Of a stretch of DNA of 64,000 bases, positions 1 to 8,429 are shown in pieces (position 1 is the first letter of the stretch; every line of letters begins with the position of its first letter). A program made the translations under genes and the position numbers. The notes below the pieces were generated by a model, which saw only the letters and a list, made by a program, of their open reading frames with translations, made no database searches and had not been told where the DNA came from. The stretch is from Thioalkalivibrio sp. ALJ16 (GTDB lineage: Bacteria > Pseudomonadota > Gammaproteobacteria > Ectothiorhodospirales > Ectothiorhodospiraceae), in the NCBI RefSeq assembly GCF_000377345.1, contig NZ_KB898039.1:203565-267564 (forward strand), given 5' to 3'.

Positions 1-732
1 GTGGCCGCGGGTGCCGAGATCCTGGACATCGGCGGGGAGTCCACCCGTCCCGGGGCGGAGCCGGTGGGGCTGGACGAGGAGCGACGGCGGGTGTTGCCGG
101 TGGTCGAGGCCCTGAGCGCGGCGCTTGATGTGCCGCTGTCGGTGGACACCATGAAGCCCGCGCTGATGCGCGAGGCGGTGGCAGCCGGCGCCGGGCTGCT
201 GAACGACGTCAATGGCTTCCGTGCCGAGGGTGCGCTGGAGGTAGCGATTACGGCGGCGCGCGAGCAGGGCGTGGCGTTGTGCGCGATGCACATGCAGGGC
301 GCGCCGCAGTCCATGCAGCAGGCCCCGCAGTACCGCGATGTAGTGGCCGAGGTCGAGGCCTTTCTCGCGGCCCGTGCCGCGGCCCTGCTGGAGGCCGGGG
401 TCCCGCGTGCGCAGATCCTGCTGGACCCGGGCTTCGGATTTGGCAAGACGCTGGAGCACAACGTGGCCCTGTTCCGGGGCTTGCCGCGCCTGGCCGCCGC
501 GGGTCTGCCATTGCTGGTGGGGGTCTCGCGCAAGTCGATGATCGGCGTGCTGCTGGGTGACCGCCCGGTGCAGGAACGGGATGCCGGGTCCGCGATTGCG
601 GCGCTGCTGGCGGCCCAGGCGGGGGCACGGGTGCTGCGTGTGCATGACGTCGCGGCGACCCGGGATGCCCTGGCGCTATACTCGGCACTGTGGGCGGATG
701 CCGGCGACGTGCAGGACAGGCAGGAGAACTGA
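1..732 (+). CDS. folP: Dihydropteroate synthase, 5'-truncated by window edge
   Basis: This enzyme condenses 6-hydroxymethyl-dihydropterin diphosphate with p-aminobenzoate in cytosolic folate synthesis. The reading frame is open from base 1; the first GTG is an internal Val codon, and about 30 to 40 N-terminal residues lie outside the window. Family signatures seen in order are DIGGESTRPG, a MHMQG segment, LLDPGFGFGK, GVSRKSMIG and RVHDV, covering the pterin and pABA pockets of the TIM barrel. The stop codon overlaps the glmM start (TGATG), so the two genes are translationally coupled, as in the common folP-glmM arrangement of gammaproteobacteria. Confidence 0.97.
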   Translation: MAAGAEILDIGGESTRPGAEPVGLDEERRRVLPVVEALSAALDVPLSVDTMKPALMREAVAAGAGLLNDVNGFRAEGALEVAITAAREQGVALCAMHMQGAPQSMQQAPQYRDVVAEVEAFLAARAAALLEAGVPRAQILLDPGFGFGKTLEHNVALFRGLPRLAAAGLPLLVGVSRKSMIGVLLGDRPVQERDAGSAIAALLAAQAGARVLRVHDVAATRDALALYSALWADAGDVQDRQEN

Positions 733-2072
733 TGGGCAAGTATTTCGGAACCGACGGGATCCGCGGGCGCACGGGCGAGTGGCCGCTGACACCCGAGTTT
801 GCGCTACGCCTTGGCTTTGCGGTGGGCGAGGTGCTGGGCGAGAATGGCCACCGCCAGGGCCCGGTGCTGGTGGGGAAGGACACGCGCGTGTCCGGCTACA
901 TGTTCGAGTCCGCGTTGGAGTCGGGCCTGTCCGCGGCCGGCCTGGATGTGGCCCTGCTGGGGCCAATGCCGACCCCCGCCATCGCCTACCTGACGCACAC
1001 CTTCCGCGCGACCGCGGGGGTGGTGATTAGTGCCTCCCACAACCCCTTTCATGACAACGGGTTCAAGTTCTTCACCCCCGAGGGTGACAAGCTGCCGGAC
1101 GCGACCGAGGCGGCCATCGAGGCGCGTCTTGAAGAGCCGGCCAGGGCGATCAACAGCGAACGCCTGGGCAAGGCCGTACGCATCGCCGACGCGGCGGGGC
1201 GCTACATCGAGTTCTGCAAGAGCGCGATCCCGTCGCGCTCGGAACTGCGCGGCATGAAGATTGTGATCGACTGCGCCCACGGGGCGACCTACAACGTGTC
1301 CCCGCATGTGTTCGAGGAGCTGGGCGCGCAGGTCGAGATCCTCGGGGCCAGCCCCGATGGCTACAACATCAACGCCGGCGTCGGTGCGCTGTATCCCGGC
1401 AATGTCGCCGACCGGGTGCGCGCCAGTGGCGCAGACCTGGGGATTGCGCTCGATGGTGACGGCGACCGCGTCATCCTTTCTGACGCCGATGGCACGGTGG
1501 TGGACGGTGACCAGATCCTTGGGATCCTGGCCCTGACCCGGCAGCAGGCCGGGGACTTCGCCGGGGGCGTGGTCGGCACCCAGATGACCAATCTCGGTCT
1601 CGAGCAGGCGCTGGCCGGTGCCGGCATCCCGTTCGTGCGCGCGCGGGTCGGGGACCGCTACGTGCTGGAGGAGCTGCGCCGGCGTGACTGGACCCTGGGC
1701 GGCGAGGGCTCCGGGCATATCCTCTGCCTCGAACATACGACCACGGGCGACGGCACCGTCGCGGCGCTGCAGATCGCGCACCTGATGCACCGGACCGGCC
1801 AGCCACTCTCGGCGCTGGCCGCGACCATCCCCAAGCTCCCTCAGTGCCTGATCAATGTCCCCGTCAGTGGCGGCGCGGCGCCCTGCCTGGAGGCAGCCCC
1901 GGTACGCGCCGAGGTGGCCGCGGTAGAGGGCCAGTTGGGTCAGCGCGGTCGGGTGCTGCTGCGTCCCTCCGGCACCGAGCCCCTGGTGCGGGTGATGGTC
2001 GAGGGCGAGGATCCCGAGGAGACCCGCAGCGCGGCCGAGCGCATCGCTGACAGCATCCGCGCGGCGCTGTGA
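732..2072 (+). CDS. glmM: Phosphoglucosamine mutase
   Basis: GlmM interconverts glucosamine-6-phosphate and glucosamine-1-phosphate, feeding UDP-GlcNAc for peptidoglycan and LPS. The 446-residue length fits the family. The phosphoserine loop ISASHNP places the catalytic Ser at residue 102, as in E. coli. A DGDGDR metal-binding loop and a C-terminal RPSGTEPLVRV phosphate-binding loop are present. The ATG at 732 overlaps the folP stop. A longer in-frame start at 690 lies inside folP and is rejected because MGKYFGTDGIRG is the conserved N-terminus. Confidence 0.98.
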   Translation: MGKYFGTDGIRGRTGEWPLTPEFALRLGFAVGEVLGENGHRQGPVLVGKDTRVSGYMFESALESGLSAAGLDVALLGPMPTPAIAYLTHTFRATAGVVISASHNPFHDNGFKFFTPEGDKLPDATEAAIEARLEEPARAINSERLGKAVRIADAAGRYIEFCKSAIPSRSELRGMKIVIDCAHGATYNVSPHVFEELGAQVEILGASPDGYNINAGVGALYPGNVADRVRASGADLGIALDGDGDRVILSDADGTVVDGDQILGILALTRQQAGDFAGGVVGTQMTNLGLEQALAGAGIPFVRARVGDRYVLEELRRRDWTLGGEGSGHILCLEHTTTGDGTVAALQIAHLMHRTGQPLSALAATIPKLPQCLINVPVSGGAAPCLEAAPVRAEVAAVEGQLGQRGRVLLRPSGTEPLVRVMVEGEDPEETRSAAERIADSIRAAL

Positions 2073-2163
2073 GCTCGCGCGATGGGGCGGCCGCCGCGGT
2101 CCCTGCGGCGATGGCGCCGACCCGGGTGCGCGGCCACTCCGACGCGCCGCGCGGGGCGCTTGG

Positions 2164-2192
2164 TTGATTTGCACCCGGTGCGCCGGTAACAT
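2164..2192 (+). promoter_or_regulatory. Putative sigma-70 promoter for tpiA-secG
   Basis: TTGATT (2164-2169) and TAACAT (2187-2192) are separated by exactly 17 bases and lie about 75 bases before the tpiA start, in the only sizeable gap of this block. Each hexamer matches consensus at four of six positions. This is a visual match only. Confidence 0.45.
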
Positions 2193-2265
2193 CCCGCCGC
2201 TCTAATCATCATGATCGGACCCGGTGTATCCACACGGGCCGGCCGATTGCAGGAGGAAGATCCGC

Positions 2266-3033
2266 ATGCGCACGCCGCTGGTCGCCGGTAACTGGAAGAT
2301 GAACGGTTCGCGGGATGCGAATCGCGCGCTCCTGTCCGCCCTGAAGGGCAGCCTGGGCGATATCCAGGGCGTGGACGTGGCGGTGTGCCCGCCTGCGGTT
2401 TATCTCGCCGAAATTGGCAAGGACCTGTCCGGCAGCGCCATCGCGCTGGGCGCGCAGGACTGCTCCGAACAGGAGAAGGGCGCCTACACCGGCGAACTGG
2501 CCGGCGCCATGCTGGCCGAGGTCGGCTGCCGTTACGTGATCGTCGGGCACTCCGAGCGCCGTGAGCGCCAGAATGAATCTAGCGCCTGGGTCGCCGCCAA
2601 GTTCGTCGCCGCCCAGGCCGCCGGCCTGACCCCGATCCTGTGCGTGGGTGAGCTGAAGTCCGACCGTGAGTCCGGGCGCACCGAGAGTGTCGTGGCCGAG
2701 CAGCTGGATGCGGTGCTCGACGCCGCCGGCGTCGAGGCCTTCGACCGCGCCGTGATCGCCTACGAGCCGGTCTGGGCGATCGGGACCGGGCTGACCGCCA
2801 CCCCGGAACAGGCCCAGGATGTGCACGCCTTCATCCGCAACCGTGTCGCCGGGCGCGACCCGCGCGTCGCCGCGGACCTGCGCATCCTCTACGGCGGCAG
2901 CATGAAGCCCGACAACGCCGCCGGCCTGTTGGCGCTGGACGATATTGATGGTGGCCTGATTGGCGGCGCCTCGCTGGATGCCGACGCCTTCACCGCCATC
3001 GCCCGTGCCGCGGGCGAGCGGGTTCCGGCATGA
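2266..3033 (+). CDS. tpiA: Triosephosphate isomerase
   Basis: The enzyme interconverts dihydroxyacetone phosphate and glyceraldehyde-3-phosphate, which in an autotroph serves the Calvin cycle as well as glycolysis. It is a 255-residue TIM barrel. The catalytic set is visible at the usual numbers: Lys11 in AGNWKMNG, His95 in GHSERR and Glu167 in AYEPVWAIGTG, with a C-terminal GG phosphate-binding turn. The ATG at 2266 is preceded by AGGAGGA at 2251. An in-frame GTG at 2224 would add 14 unconserved residues. The 3' end overlaps secG by 4 bases. Confidence 0.98.
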   Translation: MRTPLVAGNWKMNGSRDANRALLSALKGSLGDIQGVDVAVCPPAVYLAEIGKDLSGSAIALGAQDCSEQEKGAYTGELAGAMLAEVGCRYVIVGHSERRERQNESSAWVAAKFVAAQAAGLTPILCVGELKSDRESGRTESVVAEQLDAVLDAAGVEAFDRAVIAYEPVWAIGTGLTATPEQAQDVHAFIRNRVAGRDPRVAADLRILYGGSMKPDNAAGLLALDDIDGGLIGGASLDADAFTAIARAAGERVPA

Positions 3034-3407
3034 TTTACGGCCTGCTCCTGGTCGTTCAGGTTGCGGTGTCGATCGCCCTGATCGCGCTGATCCTGATGCA
3101 GCACGGCAAGGGTGCCGACGCGGGCGCGGCCTTTGGTAGCGGCGCCTCGGCGACGGTATTCGGCGCCGCCGGCTCGGCCAACTTCCTGAGCCGCTCGACC
3201 GCGGTCCTGGCCGTGGTCTTCTTCCTCAACAGCCTGACGCTGGCCTACCTGGCGGCGTCCAGTCCCGAGGCCGAGAGCCTGCTGGACCAGATGGAGATGA
3301 TGGAAGAACAGGGCGATGGCCCGCCTGACCTGCCGACGGATGGCCTTCCGGGGCAGGAATCCGAGGGTGGTGCCCAGCCTGGCCGCCCCGCCGATGTGCC
3401 GGACTAG
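3030..3407 (+). CDS. secG: Preprotein translocase subunit SecG
   Basis: SecG is the small accessory subunit of the SecYEG channel in the inner membrane. The 125-residue product has two hydrophobic segments (about residues 4-22 and 52-72) joined by a Gly/Ala-rich loop with the family pattern MQHGKGADAGAAFG. The C-terminal tail is acidic and Pro/Gly-rich, typical of proteobacterial SecG. The start overlaps the tpiA stop (ATGA), so translation is probably coupled. The order tpiA-secG-tRNA-Leu-nuoA is common in gammaproteobacteria. Confidence 0.95.
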   Translation: MIYGLLLVVQVAVSIALIALILMQHGKGADAGAAFGSGASATVFGAAGSANFLSRSTAVLAVVFFLNSLTLAYLAASSPEAESLLDQMEMMEEQGDGPPDLPTDGLPGQESEGGAQPGRPADVPD

Positions 3408-3429
3408 GCCGCGGCACCTGTACGACTTT

Positions 3430-3514
3430 GCAGATGTGGTGGAATTGGTAGACACGCTATCTTGAGGGGGTAGTGGCGCAAGCCGTGTGGGTTCGAATCC
3501 CACCATCTGCACCA
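3430..3514 (+). tRNA. tRNA-Leu (anticodon GAG)
   Basis: This is an 85-base class II tRNA. The acceptor arm pairs GCAGATG with CATCTGC and is followed by an encoded ACCA end. The anticodon stem CTATC/GGTAG encloses the loop TTGAGGG, giving anticodon GAG (reads CUC and CUU). A long variable arm and a GTTCGAATCC T-arm are present. It lies between secG and nuoA, a conserved location. Confidence 0.97.
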
Positions 3515-3599
3515 AATTCCGATGACCGCGGGTCGCTGATTATTCTTCGCGCCCGAGGTAAAAAACAATAAAAACAGTTACTTATAAAATTACGAATAC

Positions 3600-3629
3600 T
3601 TGACACCGTTTTTGGGCATCACCTAGACT
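3600..3629 (+). promoter_or_regulatory. Promoter of the nuo operon with A/T-rich upstream tract
   Basis: A perfect -35 box TTGACA (3600-3605) and TAGACT (3624-3629) are spaced by 18 bases. Just upstream, 3559-3599 is an A/T-rich tract that could act as an UP element and stands out in this GC-rich window. The implied nuoA leader is about 140 bases and includes an inverted repeat GTCTCG/CGAGAC near 3650-3668. Confidence 0.6.
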
Positions 3630-3778
3630 CCGTGCCCGGTGTGCGGCCCTGTCTCGCCAAAACGAGACCGTCCCGTACCCGCGCTTTCAACCAGCAACGC
3701 TGAACGGCTTGTCGGCGCGTCCGGTTCACGCGACGACCCGCGAGCCTGCCCGCCCGAGGCGGCGTACGGGAGAGAGAA

Positions 3779-4135
3779 ATGCTGGAAGGTTATTTACCCA
3801 TCCTGCTGTTCATTGCAGTAGGCATCGTGGTCGGCATCGTGCCACTGGTGGTCGGTATGGCCGTGGGTCCGCGCAAGCCGGACGCCGCCAAGGATTCGCC
3901 ATACGAATGCGGCTTCGAGGCCTTCGAGGATTCGCGCCTGAAGTTCGATGTGCGTTTCTACCTGGTCGCGATCCTGTTCATCATCTTCGATCTCGAGATC
4001 GCATTTCTCTTCCCGTGGGCGGTATCGCTGGATGCCATTGGCCTGTTCGGGCTTCTTGCGATGGCCGTGTTTTTGCTCATTCTGGTCGTCGGATTCATCT
4101 ACGAGTGGAAGAAGGGGGCGCTGGAATGGGAATAG
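3779..4135 (+). CDS. nuoA: NADH-quinone oxidoreductase subunit A
   Basis: NuoA is a small membrane subunit of proton-pumping complex I, placed at the junction with the hydrophilic arm. The 118-residue protein has three transmembrane helices (about 5-27, 60-82, 88-110). The conserved loop [12 protein letters not shown] and the [19 protein letters not shown] segment with its conserved acidic residues are present. It opens the operon, with GGGAGAGAG just before the ATG, and overlaps nuoB by 10 bases. Confidence 0.98.
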   Translation: MLEGYLPILLFIAVGIVVGIVPLVVGMAVGPRKPDAAKDSPYECGFEAFEDSRLKFDVRFYLVAILFIIFDLEIAFLFPWAVSLDAIGLFGLLAMAVFLLILVVGFIYEWKKGALEWE

Positions 4136-4602
4136 AAGGCGTTCTTGAGAAGGGCTTCGTCACCACTTCGGCCGACAAGCTCATCAACTGGGCCCGTACC
4201 GGCTCCCTGTGGCCAATGACTTTCGGGCTCGCCTGCTGCGCGGTCGAGATGATGCACGCCGGTGCATCGCGTTACGACCTCGATCGCTTCGGGATCATCT
4301 TCCGGCCCAGCCCGCGTCAGTCCGACGTGATGATCGTCGCCGGCACGCTGGTCAACAAGATGGCGCCGGCGCTGCGCAAGGTGTACGACCAAATGCCCGA
4401 GCCGCGCTGGGTGATCTCCATGGGCTCCTGCGCCAACGGCGGTGGCTACTACCACTACTCCTATGCCGTGGTGCGTGGATGCGACCGCATCGTGCCGGTG
4501 GATGTCTACGTGCCGGGCTGTCCGCCGACGGCCGAGGCACTGCTCTACGGCATCATCCAGCTGCAGAACAAGATCCGGCGCACGAACACCATCGCGCGCT
4601 GA
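4126..4602 (+). CDS. nuoB: NADH-quinone oxidoreductase subunit B
   Basis: NuoB carries the terminal [4Fe-4S] cluster N2 that hands electrons to quinone. All four ligands are visible: the adjacent Cys37-Cys38 in GLACCAVEM, Cys102 in MGSCANGG and Cys132 in VPGCPPTAE. The 158-residue length is typical. The ATG at 4126 lies inside the nuoA end. A longer open frame reaching upstream to 3709 runs through nuoA and is rejected. Confidence 0.98.
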   Translation: MGIEGVLEKGFVTTSADKLINWARTGSLWPMTFGLACCAVEMMHAGASRYDLDRFGIIFRPSPRQSDVMIVAGTLVNKMAPALRKVYDQMPEPRWVISMGSCANGGGYYHYSYAVVRGCDRIVPVDVYVPGCPPTAEALLYGIIQLQNKIRRTNTIAR

Positions 4603-4619
4603 CGCACCCGGGGTTTCAG

Positions 4620-5339
4620 ATGGCTGAACAAGACAACTGGATCGACGCCCTGCGGGCGGAACTGGGCGACGCCCTGGAAAGCCTGCACGAGGCGAACGGC
4701 GAAGTGACGGTGGATATCGTCCCCGGGTCCTGGCGCGAGGCCGGCGAGAAGCTGCGCGACGCGCTCGGGTTCGACATCCTGATCGACCTGTGCGGCGTGG
4801 ACTACCTCGAATACGGCCAGGACGAGTGGGGCACGGAATCCGCGACCAACACGGGCTTCTCGCGCGGGGTCGAGGCCGCCACCTCCGGGCGCTTTACGTT
4901 CGACGACGCGCCGGAAGACTCCAACTGGGAAGGGCCGCGCTTCACCGTGGTGGCCCACCTGCTGTCGGTGGCGCACAACCGCCGCGTGCGTATGCGGGCC
5001 TGGCTGGACGACGAGGAATTCCCCGAGATCGAGTCGCTGGTGGAGGTCTGGGCCTCGGCCAACTGGTTCGAGCGCGAGGCCTTCGACCTGTTCGGGATCC
5101 TGTTCTCCGGGCACCCGGACCTGCGCCGCATCCTGACCGACTACGGCTTTGTCGGCCATCCATTCCGCAAGGACTTCCCGCTGATCGGCCATGTCGAGAT
5201 GCGCTACGACGCCGAGCAGGCGCGCGTGGTGTACCAGCCGGTGAGCATCGAGCCACGCGTGCTGGTGCCCAAGGTCATCCGCGACGACCATCGCTACAGC
5301 GAGGGCGAGAAGCCGGGCGAAGGAGCCGAGAATGCCTGA
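4620..5339 (+). CDS. nuoC: NADH-quinone oxidoreductase subunit C
   Basis: NuoC is the 30-kDa peripheral subunit that packs against NuoD in the hydrophilic arm. It is a separate 239-residue protein here, not the NuoCD fusion of E. coli. The family signature is seen in the [20 protein letters not shown] region followed by GHPFRKDFP. The ATG at 4620 follows nuoB by 17 bases. The extended frame from 4209 overlaps nuoB and is rejected. The 3' end overlaps nuoD by 8 bases. Confidence 0.97.
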   Translation: MAEQDNWIDALRAELGDALESLHEANGEVTVDIVPGSWREAGEKLRDALGFDILIDLCGVDYLEYGQDEWGTESATNTGFSRGVEAATSGRFTFDDAPEDSNWEGPRFTVVAHLLSVAHNRRVRMRAWLDDEEFPEIESLVEVWASANWFEREAFDLFGILFSGHPDLRRILTDYGFVGHPFRKDFPLIGHVEMRYDAEQARVVYQPVSIEPRVLVPKVIRDDHRYSEGEKPGEGAENA

Positions 5340-6585
5340 GATTCGCAACTTCACCCTGAACTTCGGGCCGCAGCATCCGGCGGCTCATGGTGTGCTGCGC
5401 CTGGTGCTGGAGATGGATGGCGAGGTTGTGCAGCGCGCCGACCCGCATATCGGTCTGCTGCACCGCGGTACCGAGAAGCTCGCCGAGAGCAAGCCGTACA
5501 ACCAGTCCATCGGCTACATGGACCGCCTCGACTACGTGTCGATGATGGCCAACGAGCACGGCTACGTGCTCGCCATGGAAAAGCTGCTGGGTATCGAGGC
5601 CCCGCTGCGGGCGCAGTACATCCGGGTGATGTTCGACGAGATCACCCGCATCCTGAATCACCTGATGTGGCTGGGTGCCCACGCGCTGGATATCGGCGCG
5701 ATGGCGGTGTTCCTTTACGCCTTCCGCGAGCGCGAGGACCTGATGGACTGCTACGAGGCGGTCTCCGGTGCGCGCATGCATGCTACCTATTACCGTCCGG
5801 GCGGTGTCGCGCGCGACCTGCCGGGCACGATGCCGAAGTATCAGCCGTCGTCCTGGAAGTCCCAGGAGGTGGTGGACGACCTGAACAAGGTCCGCCAGGG
5901 CTCGCTGCTGGACTTCATCGAGGCGTTTACCGAGCGTTTCCCCGGCTGCGTCGACGAATACGAGACCCTGCTGACTGACAACCGCATCTGGAAGCAGCGC
6001 ACCGTCGGCATCGGCGTGGTCGATCCCGACCGCGCCAAGCAGCTGGGCTTTACCGGTCCGATGTTGCGCGGCTCCGGTGTCGAGTGGGACCTGCGCAAGA
6101 AGCAGCCCTACGAGGTCTATGACCGCCTCGATTTCGATATCCCGGTGGGCGTGAACGGCGACTGCTACGACCGCTACCTGGTGCGCATCGAGGAGATGCG
6201 CCAGTCCAACCGCATCATCCGTCAGTGCGTGGACTGGCTGCGCCAGAATCCGGGCCCGGTGCTGCTGGAGGATCACAAGATTACCCCGCCGAAGCGCGAG
6301 GAGATGAAGGCCGACATGGAGGCCCTGATCCACCACTTCAAGCTGTTCACCGAGGGCATGTGCCTGCCGGAAGGCGAGGCCTATGCCGCGGTGGAGCATC
6401 CGAAGGGCGAGTTCGGGGTGTATCTGGTCTCCGATGGTTCCAACAAGCCCTATCGTCTGAAGGTCCGTCCGCCGGGTTTTGTGCACCTGTCCGCGCTGGA
6501 CGAGATGGCGCGCGGCCACATGCTGGCCGATGTGGTCGCGATCATCGGGACCCAGGACATCGTATTCGGGGAGATCGACCGCTGA
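5332..6585 (+). CDS. nuoD: NADH-quinone oxidoreductase subunit D
   Basis: NuoD is the 49-kDa subunit, related to the NiFe-hydrogenase large subunit, that forms the quinone pocket with NuoB. The 417-residue protein has the N-terminal [13 protein letters not shown] motif with the quinone-site His, then [15 protein letters not shown] and a C-terminal DIVFGEIDR end. Its length is normal for an unfused NuoD. The stop overlaps the nuoE start (TGATG). Confidence 0.98.
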   Translation: MPEIRNFTLNFGPQHPAAHGVLRLVLEMDGEVVQRADPHIGLLHRGTEKLAESKPYNQSIGYMDRLDYVSMMANEHGYVLAMEKLLGIEAPLRAQYIRVMFDEITRILNHLMWLGAHALDIGAMAVFLYAFREREDLMDCYEAVSGARMHATYYRPGGVARDLPGTMPKYQPSSWKSQEVVDDLNKVRQGSLLDFIEAFTERFPGCVDEYETLLTDNRIWKQRTVGIGVVDPDRAKQLGFTGPMLRGSGVEWDLRKKQPYEVYDRLDFDIPVGVNGDCYDRYLVRIEEMRQSNRIIRQCVDWLRQNPGPVLLEDHKITPPKREEMKADMEALIHHFKLFTEGMCLPEGEAYAAVEHPKGEFGVYLVSDGSNKPYRLKVRPPGFVHLSALDEMARGHMLADVVAIIGTQDIVFGEIDR

Positions 6586-7115
6586 TGGCTGCCGAACAGA
6601 AAACCGTCGCCTTCCACAGGCCCGCCGGCAAGAAGGTGGAGCTCAGCGACCACGAGCGTGAAGAGATCGACGCCTGGCTGGCGCGCTATCCCGACGACCA
6701 GAAGCGCTCCGCGGTGCTTGGCGCCCTGCGCGCGGTGCAGCACGAGGACGGCTATCTCTCCACCGCGAAGATGGACGCGGTGGCCGAGTATCTCGGTCTG
6801 CCGGCGATTGCGGTGTACGAGGTGGGCTCGTTCTACTCGATGTACGAGCTGGAGCCGGTCGGCAAGCACACCATCATGGTGTGCAACAACATCTCCTGCA
6901 TGCTGCGCGGCTCGGAAGAGATCATCGAGCACCTGGAGAACCGTCTCGGCATCAAGCTCGGCGAGAGCACGCCGGACGGCAAGTTCTACCTGAAGATGGA
7001 AGAGGAATGCCTGGCGGCCTGCTGTGGCGCTCCGATGATGCAGGTGGACCACAAGTACTACGAGAATCTCACGCCCGAAAAGGTGGACGAGATCCTCGAC
7101 GGTCTGGAGAAGTAA
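6585..7115 (+). CDS. nuoE: NADH-quinone oxidoreductase subunit E
   Basis: NuoE is the 24-kDa thioredoxin-fold subunit holding the [2Fe-2S] cluster N1a. Its four Cys ligands are Cys100 and Cys105 (CNNISC) and Cys142 and Cys146 (CLAAC). It has 176 residues. The ATG at 6585 overlaps the nuoD stop. The longer frame opening at 6225 lies in nuoD and is discounted. Only one base separates its stop from the nuoF ATG. Confidence 0.97.
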   Translation: MAAEQKTVAFHRPAGKKVELSDHEREEIDAWLARYPDDQKRSAVLGALRAVQHEDGYLSTAKMDAVAEYLGLPAIAVYEVGSFYSMYELEPVGKHTIMVCNNISCMLRGSEEIIEHLENRLGIKLGESTPDGKFYLKMEEECLAACCGAPMMQVDHKYYENLTPEKVDEILDGLEK

Positions 7116-7116
7116 C

Positions 7117-8397
7117 ATGGCCAACCAGATCTGCTTTGCGACCCGCTACCTGGACGATCCGGCCTCGCTCGAGACCTACAAGAGCGTCGGCGGCTACCAG
7201 GCGCTGGAGAAGGTCTACAAGGGCAAGATGGCCCCCGAGGACGTGATCGAGGAGGTCAAGGCCTCCAACCTGCGCGGCCGCGGCGGGGCCGGATTCCCGA
7301 CCGGGCTCAAGTGGTCCTTTATGCCGCGCAATACTCCCGGGCAGAAGTACATCGTGTGCAACTCGGACGAATCGGAGCCGGGCACCTGCAAGGACCGCGA
7401 GATCCTGATGTACAACCCGCATGCCCTGATCGAGGGCATGGCGATCGCCGGCTACGCGATCGGCGCGACGGTGGGCTACAACTACATGCGCGGCGAGTTC
7501 ATGGACGAGGTGAACACGCGCTTTACGGCGGCCCTGAAAGAGGCCTACGACGCCGGTTATCTCGGTAAGGACATCTTCGGTTCCGGGGTCGATTTCGATC
7601 TCCACCCGTCGCTGGGCGCCGGCGCCTACATCTGCGGCGAGGAGACGGCCCTGCTGGAGTCGCTGGAGGGCAAGAAGGGCCAGCCACGCTTCAAGCCGCC
7701 GTTCCCGGCCAACTACGGCCTGTACGGCAAGCCGACCACGATCAACAACACCGAGTCGCTTGCCTCGATCCCGGCGATCATCCGCAACGGCGGGCAGTGG
7801 TTCGCCGACCTGGGGGTGCCCAAGTCCGGTGGCGAGAAGCTGTTCTCCGTCTCCGGGCACGTGAACAAGCCAGGCAACTTCGAGATCCCGCTGGGCACGC
7901 CGTTCAAGGATCTGCTGGAGATGGCCGGAGGCGTCCTGAACGGGCGCAAGCTGAAGGCGGTGATCCCGGGCGGTTCCTCGGTGCCGGTGGTCCCGGGTGA
8001 TGTGATGCTGAAGGCCAACATGGACTTTGACTCCATCGCCCACGCCGGTTCGATGCTGGGCTCCGGCGCGGTGATCGTGATGGACGAGACCGCCGACATG
8101 GTCAAGGCCCTGCAGCGCATCTCGCGCTTCTACTTCTCCGAGTCCTGCGGCCAGTGCACGCCCTGCCGCGAGGGGACCGGCTGGCTCTACCGCATGCTGA
8201 CCCGCATCGTGGAAGGCCAGGGCCGTCCCGAGGATCTGGAACGCCTGGACGACGTGGCCAGCAAGATCGAAGGGCATACCATCTGCGCCCTGGGTGATGC
8301 CGCCGCGATGCCGGTGCGCAGCTTCATCAAGCATTTCCGCCACGAATTCGAATACTACATCCAGCACGGTCGGAGCTCTGTGGCAGACGCCGCCTGA
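7117..8397 (+). CDS. nuoF: NADH-quinone oxidoreductase subunit F (NADH/FMN)
   Basis: NuoF binds NADH and FMN and holds [4Fe-4S] cluster N3, so it is the electron entry point of complex I. The Gly-rich nucleotide loop [10 protein letters not shown] is at residues 54-63. A second glycine motif, [13 protein letters not shown], marks the FMN/NADH site. The cluster ligands are in [14 protein letters not shown], with the fourth Cys in HTICALGDA. The 426-residue length is normal. Confidence 0.98.
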   Translation: MANQICFATRYLDDPASLETYKSVGGYQALEKVYKGKMAPEDVIEEVKASNLRGRGGAGFPTGLKWSFMPRNTPGQKYIVCNSDESEPGTCKDREILMYNPHALIEGMAIAGYAIGATVGYNYMRGEFMDEVNTRFTAALKEAYDAGYLGKDIFGSGVDFDLHPSLGAGAYICGEETALLESLEGKKGQPRFKPPFPANYGLYGKPTTINNTESLASIPAIIRNGGQWFADLGVPKSGGEKLFSVSGHVNKPGNFEIPLGTPFKDLLEMAGGVLNGRKLKAVIPGGSSVPVVPGDVMLKANMDFDSIAHAGSMLGSGAVIVMDETADMVKALQRISRFYFSESCGQCTPCREGTGWLYRMLTRIVEGQGRPEDLERLDDVASKIEGHTICALGDAAAMPVRSFIKHFRHEFEYYIQHGRSSVADAA

Positions 8398-8429
8398 AGC
8401 CCCCCGCGCACCCGCAGCAGGAATCGAGC

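Noticed and set aside
3709..4125. Extended nuoB frame reaching back to 3709
   Set aside because: It lies in another frame of nuoA and its leader; the conserved NuoB N-terminus begins at 4126.
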